The notes below the pieces were generated by a model, which was not told where the DNA came from, made no database searches, and worked only from the letters and a program-made list of their open reading frames with translations. A DNA stretch of 64,000 bases from positions 2,867,001-2,931,000 of the forward strand of contig JAITYX010000030.1 in assembly GCA_021018815.1 (NCBI GenBank), written 5' to 3'. This stretch comes from Talinum fruticosum. Taxonomy: Eukaryota; Streptophyta; Magnoliopsida; Caryophyllales; Talinaceae. Positions 19,360 through 32,499 of this stretch are shown here, one piece after another (the stretch's first letter is position 1; every line of letters starts with the position of its first letter). The translations under genes were made by a program, and so were the position numbers.

Positions 19360-20243
19360 TCTCTTCAGATTTCCTCGAATTTATTATAGACCTCAATTTC
19401 TCCGAATTTCTTGTACATATTTCCTTGAAATCTCAATTTCAGCATAATTTTTTACAGTGTTTTCAAGAGTTCAATTAAAAATAAAACAAAATAAAAAAGT
19501 GATATCTAGTACAGATGTATAGAACAAGCCATCAATGAACAGATAGGAGTTAGTTTAACAAGTATTACACCCAAAAATTCAAGTACAGTAATATTGGATG
19601 CTCATTTAGTTAGTTTAACAACTACTATAGATAAAAGTCTTGACTTTGGAGCCTCTCCTCTCCCCTTTACCAAACTCCCCCTCCCCAAAAAAAAAAAAAG
19701 AAAAAGAAAAAGAAAAAAGGTTAAATTAGTGAAGAAAGAAAAATAATTTGAGTAATATTGTATATATATAATTTTAAATAAAAAAATTATAAACTAAACA
19801 AGAAATATGAGAGTTAAATAGTTATTTTTTAATGGAAATATTTCTATTTTTATACATGAAATGAAAATACAAGGAATTAAAAGACCCGTTATTGTAGATC
19901 ATAAGGTAACCGAAGGTGGTCAACGGCTATAGATAGCTAGTTTAAATCAAAATTTGTGAGCCACTAATTCCAAGTTGAAAACTTCCGATGAATTTGGAGA
20001 ATTTAATTCTCGCAAAAGCCAATCCCAAACAAAACAGCATCAGCAAAATTTGTCGAAAATTGAACTCAGATTTGTTCCCCTGAAGACTCTCTCTTTCTCT
20101 CTCTCTGAGATTTGTTGCCCTGGAGACCCTCTCTCTGAAGACTCTCTCTCTCCTTTCTGGGCTATATGGGAGTTGAAGAATCAACCGAAAATTGAACAGA
20201 GCAGAGCAGAGACCTTCTTTCATCTGTATTTTACGGATGAGAA
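19360..20243. other. intergenic, FTSHI1 3' side and SUN promoter/5' UTR
   Basis: Contains A-rich tracts at 19686-19725 and a CT-rich (TCTCTC) segment at 20088-20152, which is probably SUN 5' UTR or promoter. No coding frame of interest. Confidence 0.4.
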
Positions 20244-23200
20244 ATGAAGAAGGCTCAAAATGTGGGAGGCTCGAATATTAAAAAGGTTTGCGCGAGAACA
20301 ACCAACAATGGCGAGGGAGATAGCAGAAAAATCAAGTTCAGCAATGGCGATAAAAGCAGCAACAATGGAAGTTTCTATGAGCTTTGTCTCTCCTCGATTT
20401 GGTGCCTTGTCTTCTTGTTTTATTGCGAAGTTTGTCTCAGCGACGGCGATGGAGGTAAATAAATTTTGGATTCTCTCTCTCTCTCTCTCCTACTTTGGAA
20501 TCTTGTGTACTTGGGTTGTCAATTTTCAGGTTCATGTGTTTATGTTTCTTGTTTGTTTGCAATTGCCCATTTCTGAATTTAGGGTTTTGGCAGGACCCAG
20601 ATGATGTTTTTGCCCTCATTATCACCCTTCCCACAAAAAATCGAAAAAAAGGTTTAAGAATTATGCTCACAAATTTGGGTGTTTTAGACCTAATCATTTA
20701 TTGATTTTAATTATGTTTAGTTGGTTTTTTGTTTGCAGCTCCCTGTTTTTCATATCATCTCCAAATATGGTACCTTTTCATTCTTCTCTCACCTGTATTT
20801 TGATGGAGTGTCTATGATCAATTAGTCCACTGACTGCCCTTTTTATTAGAATTTCTGGGAGTTGTCTTAAGGGATGCATATTGGCCATCTGTTTGATTGG
20901 TTTATTCTTTGGTGTTAATTTGGTTTAAAGTAGTCATTGTGATGGTTGAAAATCCAGAAATGGTTTTCATTGTGCATAAGCGTTCCCCTACTTTCATACC
21001 TTGTATGTTAATCCAACATTTGATGGTTGATATTTGAACTAAGAAATATCTGTTTCAAAGGATATGATACCATGTGAATGAACTAATTCAACCAAAAATT
21101 TAAGATGATTGTTGAACTCCAAGGAAGTCATGTGTGTTCAGGTCTAACAAATTCAAGTTCGTGTTTGTTCTCCAGAGACCCATCATTACCCTGATTATCG
21201 AAGCATGTCATCCGGGGATAAGCTAGTTGGCAGTGGAAGATCATCTGTTGGTAACTTTACAGTTGGGGACTTCAGAGACAACATGATGGTAAATGTGAAT
21301 ATATCTATAAACATCAATATTTCTACCAGCCAAGGGCAAGATTCTCCAAACTCATGTTGCTCTGTTCCAACATATAATGGGATGGAGGAACTGGCTCTTT
21401 ACGTCTTAGGGTTAGGCTACGACGGCTTAGTGTGTCATATGCCGTCTCGTTTGGATCACAAAATGAACCGGCTAGAAGGCCATCCGCATGGAAATGCTAT
21501 ACCTTCCGCCTATTTAAAGTTGGATGGGTCACAGAATATGACAATGGAAGTAAAAAAGAGGTATCCTCTAGCCAGCAAGTGAATCTCACCCATAGACTTG
21601 AACCTGATGGAACATCTTACAATTATGCATCGGAAGATAAAGGAGCAAAGGTTGTGGCTCATAATAAGGAAGCCAAGGGAGCAAGTAACATTCTAGGAAA
21701 GGATCATGACAAGTATCTAATAAACCCTTGTTCGGTAACAGGAAAATTCGTTGTGGTTGAACTTGCAGAAGAAACCTTGGTTGATTCTGTCAAGATTGCG
21801 AATTTTGAGCACTATTCTTCAAACTTCAAGGAATTTGAATTGTTGGGCAGCTTGAGATACCCTACCGATACATGGACATCATTAGGAAAATTCGTTGCTG
21901 CCAATGTTAAGCAAGCGCATACCTTTAATCTACCAGCACCCCAGTGGGTAAGTTACCTGAACCTGAGTTTAATTAGTCATTATGGGTCAGAACATTACTG
22001 TACGTTGAGTTTCTTCGAAGTTTATGGTGTTGATGTTATTGAGCGGATGCTTGAAGATCTCATGGATACTTCTGGGAAACCTGCCACTAATCAAGTACCA
22101 CCAGAGCCTAATTCAACATCTGTATCATCTTCAAAAGCAAAACCTGAGAATATTACTGGTAATGGGAAAAAGGTCAGTGAAGTTGATTCAACTGGTAAAG
22201 GAACAGAAAGTATTGATGATGAGAAAAAGCAAAATGTCGATGCACCTAAGAATCCTGTCATCACAAGTAAGATTCCCGAGCCAGTATTGGGAAAGCCAAA
22301 AAGCAGAATTCCGGGGACACAGTCCTGAAGATCTTAATGCAGAAGGTGAGGTCGTTAGAGCTGAACCTATCTGTCTTGGAGGAATATCTGAAGGAAGTAA
22401 ACCAAAGACAAGGCGAACTTGTCCCTGAAATTGACAAAGAAATATCGAAAATTATTTCTCTCCTGGAGAACGAAAGAAAAGAAATCGGCGAACTAGTTGA
22501 TTGGAAGGACAATACCGTAAGTCTAACTAACTAGTTTTCTCTGTGATATCAATCTTGGCAAGTCACCATTTATCATTGCCACTAACAATTCTCTTTCAGG
22601 AGAAACAACTAGAAGATATTGTGTTATGGAAGGCTGTTATCTCATCACAAGTTGATGCATTGAGCAGCGAAAATGGGATCCTGAGGTTTGTTGCCTTTTC
22701 ATTTGCAATTTTCCTTTGTAGATGCTAGTTTGTTACCAACTGGTGGTTTATGCTCTTGCATCATACGGTATTTATATTGTTTAACAAGCACAGTCCAATT
22801 TTGAGGAATAAGTAGCTGCCGTGTGTTACTGACTTCACCTTCCCTATACTAGACCTGTGTATGATTAGCGAGCATAGCCCCCAACCCCACCCCTCCCCTG
22901 GCCTTAACCCTAGTCTAGACCCAATACTGGCTTGCCCCATATCATATATCTTCGTAAAGAAAACTTTTCTATTTTTGTTCTCTTATTCATCCCCTGGGGG
23001 GGTTGATTCCGCAAGAAGGTCGCATAGTATGTGTATATACTTCCTCTGTTATTGCCATCTCACTTCAGACTTTTCACTGCAGATCTCAGATTGAAAATGT
23101 AGTGACCGACCAGGCAAGTCTTCAGAACAAAGAACTGGCTGTTCTTTTAGTGAGCTTCTTCTTCATGTGTATAGCATTCCTCAAGCTAGTCTCCAAGCGC

Positions 23201-23311
23201 CTTTTGCTGTCTTTCGGAGCCTCCCGGAGAAATGACATTAGCAGAACGAACGGAGGCTGGTTGTTAATACTTCTTAGCAGTAGTATCACAATGCTAATAA
23301 CTTTGATTTAG
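20244..23311 (+). CDS. mid-SUN domain membrane protein (SUN3/4/5-type), 4 exons
   Basis: Plant mid-SUN proteins sit in the ER and nuclear envelope and carry a central SUN (Sad1/UNC84) domain, linking the envelope to the cytoskeleton or acting in ER quality control. Exons: 20244-20454, 21176-22516, 22600-22685, 23083-23311. Exon 1 gives a basic N-terminus and a membrane segment ([11 protein letters not shown]). The SUN domain lies in exon 2 ([90 protein letters not shown]). After it come a Ser/Lys-rich linker, a coiled coil ([16 protein letters not shown] and following) and two C-terminal membrane segments ([37 protein letters not shown]). Exons sum to 1867 nt; frames break at an A6 run (21552-21557) and an A5 run (22298-22302). 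One extra A at each gives 622 residues with every domain in frame. Next to FTSHI1, as At4g23950 is in Arabidopsis. Confidence 0.92.
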
Positions 23312-24666
23312 TGATGAACATCCTATCCTTCCCATGAAAAGGATTTTTGTGACATTGTTCCCTTTGTCATAGAGTTTAGAGCCCTCTTTTGTTCCCCTTC
23401 GAGTTCTGATTCAGAACAACCCATTAGGGAGAGTCATTAGGTAGTTGACAACCAGCATAAACTAGAACCGGGATTCCTTTACACTGATTTCTTTCTCTAC
23501 TTCATGGCAAGAAATCTTACCCGACCTAGCCTAATAAGCAGGGGTCTGAGCAGATATAGTGGATACTTGGAACAGTCAAAACTGACTGTTGTTTTGGTTC
23601 TGATTTCGGTTCCCAAAATTGTAGAAATGGATCTTTGATCTTGCTTACCTCTACTAATAAGCTAAAAGCCTGGTGGTTGTTGTAGGCTTTGATTAGGAAA
23701 AAAAAAGTTTTCATTTTTTGTAGTGCATAGTGAAAACTAAGGCCAGTTAATGAACTTTCAGTTGGAATGAAGAATTACACTTTTTTTGTATCTGAGGCAT
23801 GTTTCTTGTGCATTTTGTTAGAAGCAATAGTTAACACACTTCTTTTTCCATGTGTGTATATTAACTACAAAATATAATAATGACACGAGATTATATTCGA
23901 CATCATGTTTTTTTTTAATTGCATAATTACAAAATAGTCCAAACTATGTTATGAAGTATTTCGTTGTGAAACTATATGGTTTTACGAAAACAATTAAGTA
24001 CCCGATTTTAAACAAGATTTGCGCCCTCTTATCTTACGCTGCTTTTGATACATTTCTTCTATTTTTGATAAATTTGTTCACACTTTACAGTATGTTATCC
24101 TAATAGAAATATTAGAAAAATGTTAACGACTTGAATCTTTGTATCTTCCATGGGAAGAGGAGCTTTGCCAATCGAAATATAATTTTTTTTTTTGTCATTA
24201 GGGTTTGTTCTTTTATTATCCAGAGTATTGATTATAACTTATAAATAAGGAAAACTGTCATCTTACCCTTTAATACTCCCTAATCAATAATCCTTCTATT
24301 TACGATTGAAAATTAAGTTAATTGAACAGTTTCTAACTCTTTTTTACTATTTTTAAATATTTAAATTCAAACAAAAAATACGTAAAAATTACGTGACTAC
24401 ATTTGAATTCATTTATATGGTCTGCAACTACCTCTTATTTCTTTATCTCAAAAAATATATTTAAATTTATTTATAAGATGAGCGACTACCTCTTATTCCT
24501 TTATCTCAAAAAAAAAAAAAAAAAATCAAGAGTAGGCGTCTAATCCACTTTAAAGCTCATTCTTAATTTTTTTGTAAGCATAGAAAAAGCTCATCATTCT
24601 TAATTTGAATTGCCTATGACAGTATAAAGAATAATAAATTTAAAATATTGGAAGATATTAACAAGT
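23312..24666. other. intergenic, SUN 3' side
   Basis: The SUN 3' UTR is probably within 23312-23900. Beyond it the DNA is AT-rich. A near-duplicate pair of short segments around 24425-24445 and 24484-24504 (CTACCTCTTAT plus CTTTATCTCAAAAAA) forms a local direct repeat. No gene seen. Confidence 0.45.
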
Positions 24667-24738
24667 GGTTCCATGGTCTAGTGGTTAGGACACTGGACTC
24701 TGAATCCAGTAGCCCGAGTTCAAATCTCGGTGGAACCT
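24667..24738 (+). tRNA. tRNA-Gln (CUG anticodon)
   Basis: A 72-nt cloverleaf without intron. The acceptor stem GGTTCCA pairs with TGGAACC, followed by discriminator T. The D-loop holds the A box TGGTCTAGTGG. The anticodon arm CTGGACTCTGAATCCAG has CTG in the loop. The T arm is CCGAGTTCAAATCTCGG. The sequence matches plant nuclear tRNA-Gln. A T-rich stretch follows and could end Pol III transcription. Confidence 0.96.
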
Positions 24739-25876
24739 TTCATTATATGTTTTTTCGGCCCCCTTGTCAAACTGCTTCTCTCTCCACCATTCTGATGTCT
24801 TATGTGTATTACCAATCAGTCAGTATGTTATTGTTTTGTTGGTTATTATTAATAATGTTTTACTTTAAAAAGTGAATCGAGTTTCCAATCTTAAATCTTC
24901 ATGTTACCGATACGATACTCTCTAAAAATGGGTACTATGGTACTTTTTGTTGATGTATATTCGAGTGCGTAGTTATAATTTCTTATTTTGAAATAATATT
25001 TTCTAGAATTTAATATATTTTGCGATTGTTTTATATGATATTTTGATAATTGTTTTGATGGAATCAAGGATCTTATTCTATTTTAAAGAGAGACGATACT
25101 AGTAAGTAATTCGGCTAGCTTTTCAAGTATGAGGTCAATACCGTACCTTGGCAATATCCATGTCTTTAGAAATCTCATCGTTTGAGAGCATCCTAGTGGG
25201 AGAAATCGTTGTGATGAACACATTATTTCAATGATAATTTTGTGAAAAGTAGACTAGAGAAAGAAAGACCAACTTCATATGTAACTCTCATTTCCTGTTC
25301 AACAGTTTTATCAAAAGATTGCAAACACTAGTACATATCTTACAATCAATTTTCGATACCAATTTCATTTCCATACGACAAACCAAACACAACGAAGAAG
25401 AAACCAATCATATTACACAAGTATCTACAATCTATTTATTAAGTATCGCAAACACTGATTCACTAAGGTGAGACGATTTTTTAAAAAAAAATAAAGAAGC
25501 AAAAAATATTAGATGAAAGCAAATCATTACTAATCTATTGTGTACAACTCTATGAGAGAGGCCAAATTTAGGAGTAACAAAGTATGTGTAGCAAAGTATG
25601 ACTATTGACAATATACCCAATAGCCAAGATCCATGACCAGTATTATTGCATTCCTCTACCCAATTTGGATTACCAAACCAAATGCTTCTTTACACAAATT
25701 CTCTCTAATCTTCATAAAATTTCAACTACGATGCAATAGCAACAATGAAACTCCTCATCGATATAAACCCGTCTCCATCGTTGTGTAAGAGTAAGACGGT
25801 CTATATCTGATCTTTTCCGATTATGCTTGGATGAAATTCACTTTGGAATATTGTGGTGTGGTGTGGTGGGGTGTGT

Positions 25877-26964
25877 TTAATGGCAACGAGGGCAATGAAC
25901 AAGGCCATTCTCATTACAATTAGGGCACCTCTCCTTTTTCTCACCCACCACCACCTTACAACTCCCCCACACTCCAAGCACGGCACAAACCTTGCTCCAC
26001 CACACCCCTCGCACCCTTGCCACCCCGGGCCCCTCTCGACTCGTGCCGAGCTCAGCACCCTCCCAAGCCGGCCCGACTCATTGAGCTCCACCACCTCCTC
26101 CGCCCCTCCCAAGTACCTCCCCTTCACGAACAGCCGCGGCACCACCCCCTCCTCGGGGCCCACCAGCTCCCTCAACTCGGCCAGGAATCCTCCATGTAAC
26201 GACACGTCACGCTCGTCGAACACAACTCGGTGATTCTCCAGGATCGCCCTGACTCGGTTGCAGTCCTCGAAAGTCCTCCTTACACCTCCCAACGACGTCG
26301 TGTACAGAACCACCAGCTGGGCCCACCCGGGGGCATATCTCTTGGAAATCGCTCAGTGGGTCCCTCTTCGCCTTCATTATCTTATCAAACGCCGCCTCCT
26401 TCCCTTCCTTCTCTCTCTCTATCCGGTCCCTCATGATGAATGGGTTCGCCTTCACGGACCGGAACCCGCCGGGGTCCGGCCCCACCCGGTTTACCTCCGC
26501 CGGTGACGGGGTCGGCGCGGGCTCTGTCTTCCTCAGCCGGACCAACTGCTTCTTATCATCCGTCTCCGCCGCCGCCGGCGTCGGTTTGGGGGCGTCCAGC
26601 TCTTCGAGGGTGTGGAACGACAAACTCTTCGAGGGAGGAGGGGCTTGGGTCTGGGTCTGGGTCAGGATCGGGTCAGGGTTCGGGCCCGGCCTGGCGGGCT
26701 TTTGAGGTCCTCCAAGGCCTTGCTGACCTCGTCCCAAGTGCGAGGTCCGTTAGAGACCTCCTTCTCGAGCGTGTCGAGCTTCTCAAGCAAGGGGGCGGGC
26801 ACGTGCGAGGGCTTCTGCTCGTCCTCCAAGTTCTGGGCATTCTCGAACTTGAGCCAGGGCTCTTCGATGGCGTTGATGTCGAAGACGGCGAAGCTGGAAG
26901 GCGGAGGGCGGTAGACGACAACGGGGTTCGCCACCCTCACTTGCTTCGACGACGCACACCCCAT
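25877..26964 (-). CDS. glutaredoxin-like protein with C-terminal CxxC zinc-finger region, intronless
   Basis: Plant-specific glutaredoxin-domain family (At1g64500/At3g57070/At5g39865 type), role largely unknown. It starts MGCASSKQ, a predicted N-myristoylation (Gly2) and palmitoylation (Cys3) signal, so plasma-membrane attachment is likely. A Pro-rich, low-complexity middle region follows, with SFHTLEELD and VKANPFIMRDR. The glutaredoxin fold begins VVLYTTSLGGVRRTFEDC and includes VVFDERDVSL and VKGRYLGGAEEV. The usual CxxC/CxxS active site is absent, as in this family. The C-terminus has four CxxC pairs (CEGC, CLEC, CPNC, CPRC) and ends in TAA. Frames change at A4 26700-26703, twice near the CPPGG motif (G5 at 26329-26333 and the adjacent GGGCCC), and at C5 25964-25968. 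The span is 1088 nt; four added bases give exactly 364 codons, so the gene is probably intact in the plant. Confidence 0.9.
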
Positions 26965-26966
26965 TT

Positions 26967-26967
<1 letters not shown>

Positions 26968-26999
<32 letters not shown>
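26968..26999. repeat. (CT)n microsatellite in the glutaredoxin 5' UTR
   Basis: About 15 CT units starting a few bases upstream of the ATG at 26964; the 5' leader reads (GA)n. Confidence 0.9.
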
Positions 27000-27000
<1 letters not shown>

Positions 27001-28555
27001 CCACTCACCCTCTTCTTCTCTTCGTCTACTGCGAAACTTACAGGGGAGCCACTGTGGTCATGGGGGAGTCGTTATTATCTTGGGGATATGTGGATGAGGG
27101 CAAGAGAGATGGCACGTGCAAAGGAGGGTGTGGGTTAGGGGAATGAATGGTGATGAATTAGCCAGGTATAATTGTCATATTTGTGCTGGATATGCCTGAA
27201 TTTGTGGCTGATTAACGAGACCTGTGGGCTCAGAGATAGAGAGACTGGGAATTGGAAGGGTTTGGAATTGAATGTGTTGATTATTTTTGTGGTGGGGAAT
27301 GAATTTTTATTGGGTTTTTGAGGGGAAAGTTGAGGGAAATCAGCCAAAATCCCAATTGTAAGTTTTTGTCTTGGTTTGATTCCATTATTTATGTTTGACA
27401 AGTGACCTCGCCAACTTCATAACTTTAGGTTTTTTTTTTTTGTGGCCATATCTTGACTTGATTAATTGACCTTAAACAAACCATTCAGATTTGGGGATTG
27501 AGATAAAGCTCTCCTCTTTGTGGGTGCAAATTTATATCTTGGATTCTGCTAAATATCTTATTGGTTAACAAATTTAAAAATAGAAAAACGTTTTATATGT
27601 TAATATTTAAACTTTTAATGTACAGATGAATGACAGTGTAGATCTCATTCACTAGGATTCATTTGGCTTAAGCAACCTGTCGAGAACGAGATAAAGCTTT
27701 TTATCTTTTTCGGAGGTAAACAGTATCTTGGATCGTGCTAGAAGTTAATTGATTCATGATTCCTTTTTTCTTTTTAAGAGAAACGTTTTTATGTGTTTAA
27801 TTGTTTATGTTAGAATTTAACGGTTGATTGACGAGATATATGTGCAATGACTATAATGAATATCAATAGTGCTGTCAACACTCGAGTCACTCAATAAGAC
27901 GAGTAGGTCGGGGGTGGAAGGGTAGTTGTAGGCTTGTAGCCAGAGCCCATAGCCAAGAGCCTTTGAGCAAAAAAACTATCTAAGTGTACACGAACACTCA
28001 AGGTAAAGAGAAAGTGTGTAACTTTTAAAAAAGGTGTTGGATGCTTATATTATAATTTTTGTTTTATAGAATTTGCGGAAAAGCAAAAGGATGAAAAGGA
28101 AACTGAATCAATGAATGGCAAAGACAGTGGGAGGATCAAATTGTGGGTTAGTTGGTAAAACTACCAAAAGAGAGTGTCATCATGGGATGAATATCGAAGA
28201 AGAGAAATTCACCTTTAGAGGAAATCTATTTGGAATTGAAAGACTAGTACCATCATGGGATCGAGAACATCAAATAACAGAAATTTACCTTAGAAAAATT
28301 TATTTTAAACTAATCCTTTAAATGAAATTGAGTGGAAAGTAGTTGTCTTTTTAATATTTATCAGTTATTTCGTTATGACTTTGAATAGTCTTTTTATTTA
28401 TTTTAATTAGCTGATAATTTTGCATAGTGGCTGATTCTTTGTATTCTGTCTCTTAATTATCAAAAAGAAAAAAAAGAAATCACATATTTTTCCAATCATA
28501 AATAATTCTTCATAGAGTACTTATCCTTAATAGAGGTTGAAAGTTGTACAATCAT

Positions 28556-28598
<43 letters not shown>

Positions 28599-29682
28599 TA
28601 AAAATAGGGTAGAATCAATGTATACTTGACAAGTAAGATGCTTATGTGGCATTGCAATAATATAAGAAAGTTATTATAATGTTACATAAGCATCGTAAAT
28701 ATCAATCATACATTGATTTTATCCAACTTTTATGATGTTTAGATGGTTCATGCATATAATTGAGTTAAAGATTTACTATCTTTTTGTAATATTACATATT
28801 ATATATTTATTATGTTGAATGTGTATATTTCTAAAACTAATTTATTTTAATTTTGTGACTAATATTGTGTAATAATGTGAATTTAGACAAAATATTTTCT
28901 TTATTTTTTAGACATTTTTTTCAAAAATTTTTTAAAATTTTAAAGTTTAAAGTTGTAAAAAGGAAAAAAATAATGAGTTAAATATATAAATAATAACAAT
29001 ACGTTATCATAATAAGTTATAAAAAATTTAAAAAATATTTTTATATTAAATATTTAAAGAAAAATGTATCACTTATGTTCTTTTTAAGTTATTATTAGTT
29101 TCAATTGTTATAAATTAATTAAAAATAATAAATTATAAAAATAAAATTAACTGATGCACTTGTATAGAAAGGGTACAACCCTAATGAAGGAAGAAGATCC
29201 AGGAATTGATTGTGGGAGTCATGCAAATCTCCAAGAGGCTAGAAGTTGGCCATATCCTCAACATTTTCAATTTTTCATAGTGAGATTGTTTATTTATTGT
29301 CGCATTGTACGATGACAATTGTCGAATCGGTGGAGTTTTATTAGTCTATTTGAAATAATTAAATTATGAGAAATTTTAGTTAAGAGACCTCCATATATTA
29401 TTTTTATGTGGTGAATCATTGGATAGGGTCGGAAAAAAAAAGAAGATAACGTATTGTTATATCTATGCTTCAACCTCAGCGTCGTAGTCGGAGCTACCAC
29501 CAATTATCCACAATACCAAGAGTTTGAAAAATCGATTAATATAGAAAATTTCAAATACCCATAAACAGTACTTCATCCACACAGGAAACAAAGGGGGAGA
29601 AAAAAATTCTGTAACCAGCAGCAAAAGGCCATAAGCACAAACCCATCTATCTAAGAATTTTTATAAAAATAAATATTTAAAA
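27000..29682. other. intergenic, AT-rich, no gene seen
   Basis: Upstream of the glutaredoxin gene, which should have its promoter in 27000-27500. The rest is AT-rich, with a (CA)n(TA)n microsatellite at 28556-28598. A 68-codon frame at 28115-28321 has no homology I recognise and no splice support. Confidence 0.45.
28556..28598. repeat. (CA)n(TA)n compound microsatellite
   Basis: About nine CA units run directly into about twelve TA units. Confidence 0.95.
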
Positions 29683-29754
29683 AGGGCCCAACCGGGTTCG
29701 AACCGGTGACCTCTTGATCTGCAGTCAAATGCTCTACCACTGAGCTATGGACCC
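29683..29754 (-). tRNA. tRNA-Cys (GCA anticodon)
   Basis: A 72-nt cloverleaf on the minus strand. The acceptor stem GGGTCCA pairs with TGGGCCC (one G-T wobble), discriminator T. The A box is TAGCTCAGTGG. The anticodon arm TTGACTGCAGATCAA has GCA in the loop. The T arm is CCGGTTCGAACCCGG. No intron. A T run follows the 3' end on the minus strand. Confidence 0.96.
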
Positions 29755-29759
29755 ATTTT

Positions 29760-30820
29760 TTGAGTTTAATGAAGTTAAGTAATGACTTAGCGGATACCGA
29801 TTTTGACGAGAAGGCAAAAAATTTAAAGTCGTTGTATTTCTACTTGATTTTGATGGGATATTCACAAATAAGATCGAGACTACAAACCGTCAATTTATTT
29901 TGACTGTTTTTTAGAGATTTTATTCTTGTAAAAGTTAAGTAAATAAAACATGAAAATGTTTAAGATTGGCATCTAAAACTTGAGCAAAGATCAACGAGCT
30001 AATCTTTGAGATAATAGGTACCTAGTAGTTGGGCTAATCTTAGAGAGAGATTTTCAATTTAAAAAACAATCTTAATTGTCAAATAATAAGGTTAAAGACA
30101 TGCAGACTTGTGACTAGTCGAAAGCAAGGTCACAAATATGGAGGCATAGAAAATGGTACAAAAACCAACTCGAATCAAGAGTCTAGCAAAATGGTACGAA
30201 AATCAATTCGAACTCATATTACACGCAACTTTGCTTTAGCCTTGATGCTGGTAAACCCCAGAAAATTGTACCACAAGTCTTCTGGCTTTATCTCTATAGA
30301 TTGGCGCTGCGCCTACCTCATAGACTTTGAATAAATCCTACGAGAAAATGTCAACACGAATAGAGTACGAGAACAAGTTTGACTGATTCAAGAACAAAGT
30401 TTCAAAATTAAAATGAAACAATTATTGATACTAAGATTATGACCAAGTATAACATCTTCCATTAGAGACGGTAATTCCGAACGAGAACTATACAAGTAAC
30501 TCTTCTTATAACTTGATGACTGCCCAGAAATCATCATATGTAATCTTATTTTTCATAAATATATGTTACAATCTAACATTGTTATCATATAGATGCAGTA
30601 AGTAATCAACCAGGGCGACAGCAACATTGCAAAAACCACATCCACCACTGCCGTTCATCTATATCTCCCTCAGTTTTCATCTTCGGTCCCATCTCAAAGT
30701 ATCATTAGTAAAGCATAACTATCTCATCTGTCTATCTATCTGGTATCGGCATCATCTTTTTTCTTTTGTGTATCGACGATTTATTATATACGTATCTTCC
30801 CTCCGAGGGGTTGGGTTCCT
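29760..30820. other. intergenic, downstream of the DCD gene
   Basis: No gene recognised. The segment 30600-30820 is probably the 3' UTR of the minus-strand DCD gene. Confidence 0.4.
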
Positions 30821-32454
30821 TCAAGCATTGTTCTCTGCAAAAATATCCAGAAGAGAAAGTGCCTGCATTGTGCAAGTAGATGATGGCTTAGTATGACATT
30901 TTGATTGGTTCCAAGCTTTCATTAATACTGTATCGAGATGAACAAGTTGATCTCATATATATACCTCTGGTACGCTTAATTCAAGGCGAAACTTGGGACC
31001 ATCATAATGATGAAGGATTGGCCTGAAGGCATCCTCATCTAACGGCTCGCACAACTTCCTAGTTTGGACTCTCACCTACATTGTCAAACCCGAAGAGTTG
31101 AGCATTTTGCACCAACATGAAGATTCCAAGCAGAATATATAATGCAATTGAATTTATCCAAACTCTAATCTGCATTCTACACCAAATTCCCGGCCTAGTT
31201 ATTGAACTTTAATATTACACTTAATTACTTAAATGCTTCAATTTGAACCAGAGTCGACCAAAGAAAAAGCCCCCCTCCCCCACGCGAAAAATCCATGTGA
31301 GATCACTTTGTCCCTAGAAGCAAAGGTCAAAAGACATGACATTGTACCAGCTCCCCACTTTTCTATTTGTAGTATGAGTTGCTTTCTCTTCTTGAGTTAC
31401 AACTTCAAAAGCAATATCCAATTCTAACTGTTCTAAGATTCTAACCAGTGTAAAACATAAATATAAAGGAGGCTAGATTTGAGATACCAAACCTGAGCAG
31501 GGAAGCGAGATTCTCCTGGGTTCTTTTTATCCTCCCATGCCATGGGATCAATGTTTGATCCTCCAAAACTGGCAGCCTGTACATACAACAAACCACTAAG
31601 ATTTTATTTCTAATTTCCAACCTTCAAAATCAAATTAGTTGATCAGTAGTGATCGGTAGGCTTTCATTCCCAATCACCAATTGTCACAATAAGATTAGCT
31701 GATTATTACTATTGGTAAGTGACAAGTCATTGTCCTCCATCAATAAAGAAATAAGTTGTAATCTTCAAGTCACAAGTCATAACCAACCACAACAGCCAAA
31801 GACAAGGAGAGGAAGACAATTAAGGGTAGAAGAAACTGACCTCATATATACCATGGAGCTGGTGGGTGGAGTAGTTGTAGAGAAAAAGGGGTAATCCCGG
31901 AGTAATCTGCCTCACTGAATCGCGGTAGCGTGGCGGCAAACCTGAAAATTTCAATTAAAACATCACCATCTCACTCACCCACTTTCAACAAAGTTCAGCT
32001 TCAATAACCTAACTACTCTTAAATGAACCATATCACATCACCTACCTGCTAGCATAACATCCACCATTTCTAATGAATTGAGAGACATATGTTGCAAAAT
32101 TGCAGAGAAATTCCGAGAAAAGCTCAATTGTTATATTTATGCAGCATCAGTTAGAAGCTAATGTCACAAAACTGTGCTAAAATTTCGTACTACATCCTAT
32201 AAATAATAAAGGATATTAACACCAAGCCCTTAGATTTGATAATTAAAGCATAAATCGTCCTGTTAGAGCGCCTAAACAATGAATTGTTATACCTCTAGGT
32301 TACAGGTCCATGTCAGTAGGACGCCACCAGACTCACTGACACAAAATCCAATGCCGAAACCTCATGCTTTCCAAATGAGACTCAGATATTAAATTCACAT
32401 GCCGAAGCTTATCAAATCAAATTACTCCAAATTCCCCTGTAGGGTTCATTCCCC

Positions 32455-32499
<45 letters not shown>

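Noticed and set aside
26440..27138. 232-codon open frame on the + strand
   Set aside because: It lies antisense to the glutaredoxin gene, whose GC-rich coding sequence keeps the other strand open; it shows no domain.
28115..28321. 68-codon + strand frame
   Set aside because: No homology, splice context or promoter support in AT-rich DNA.
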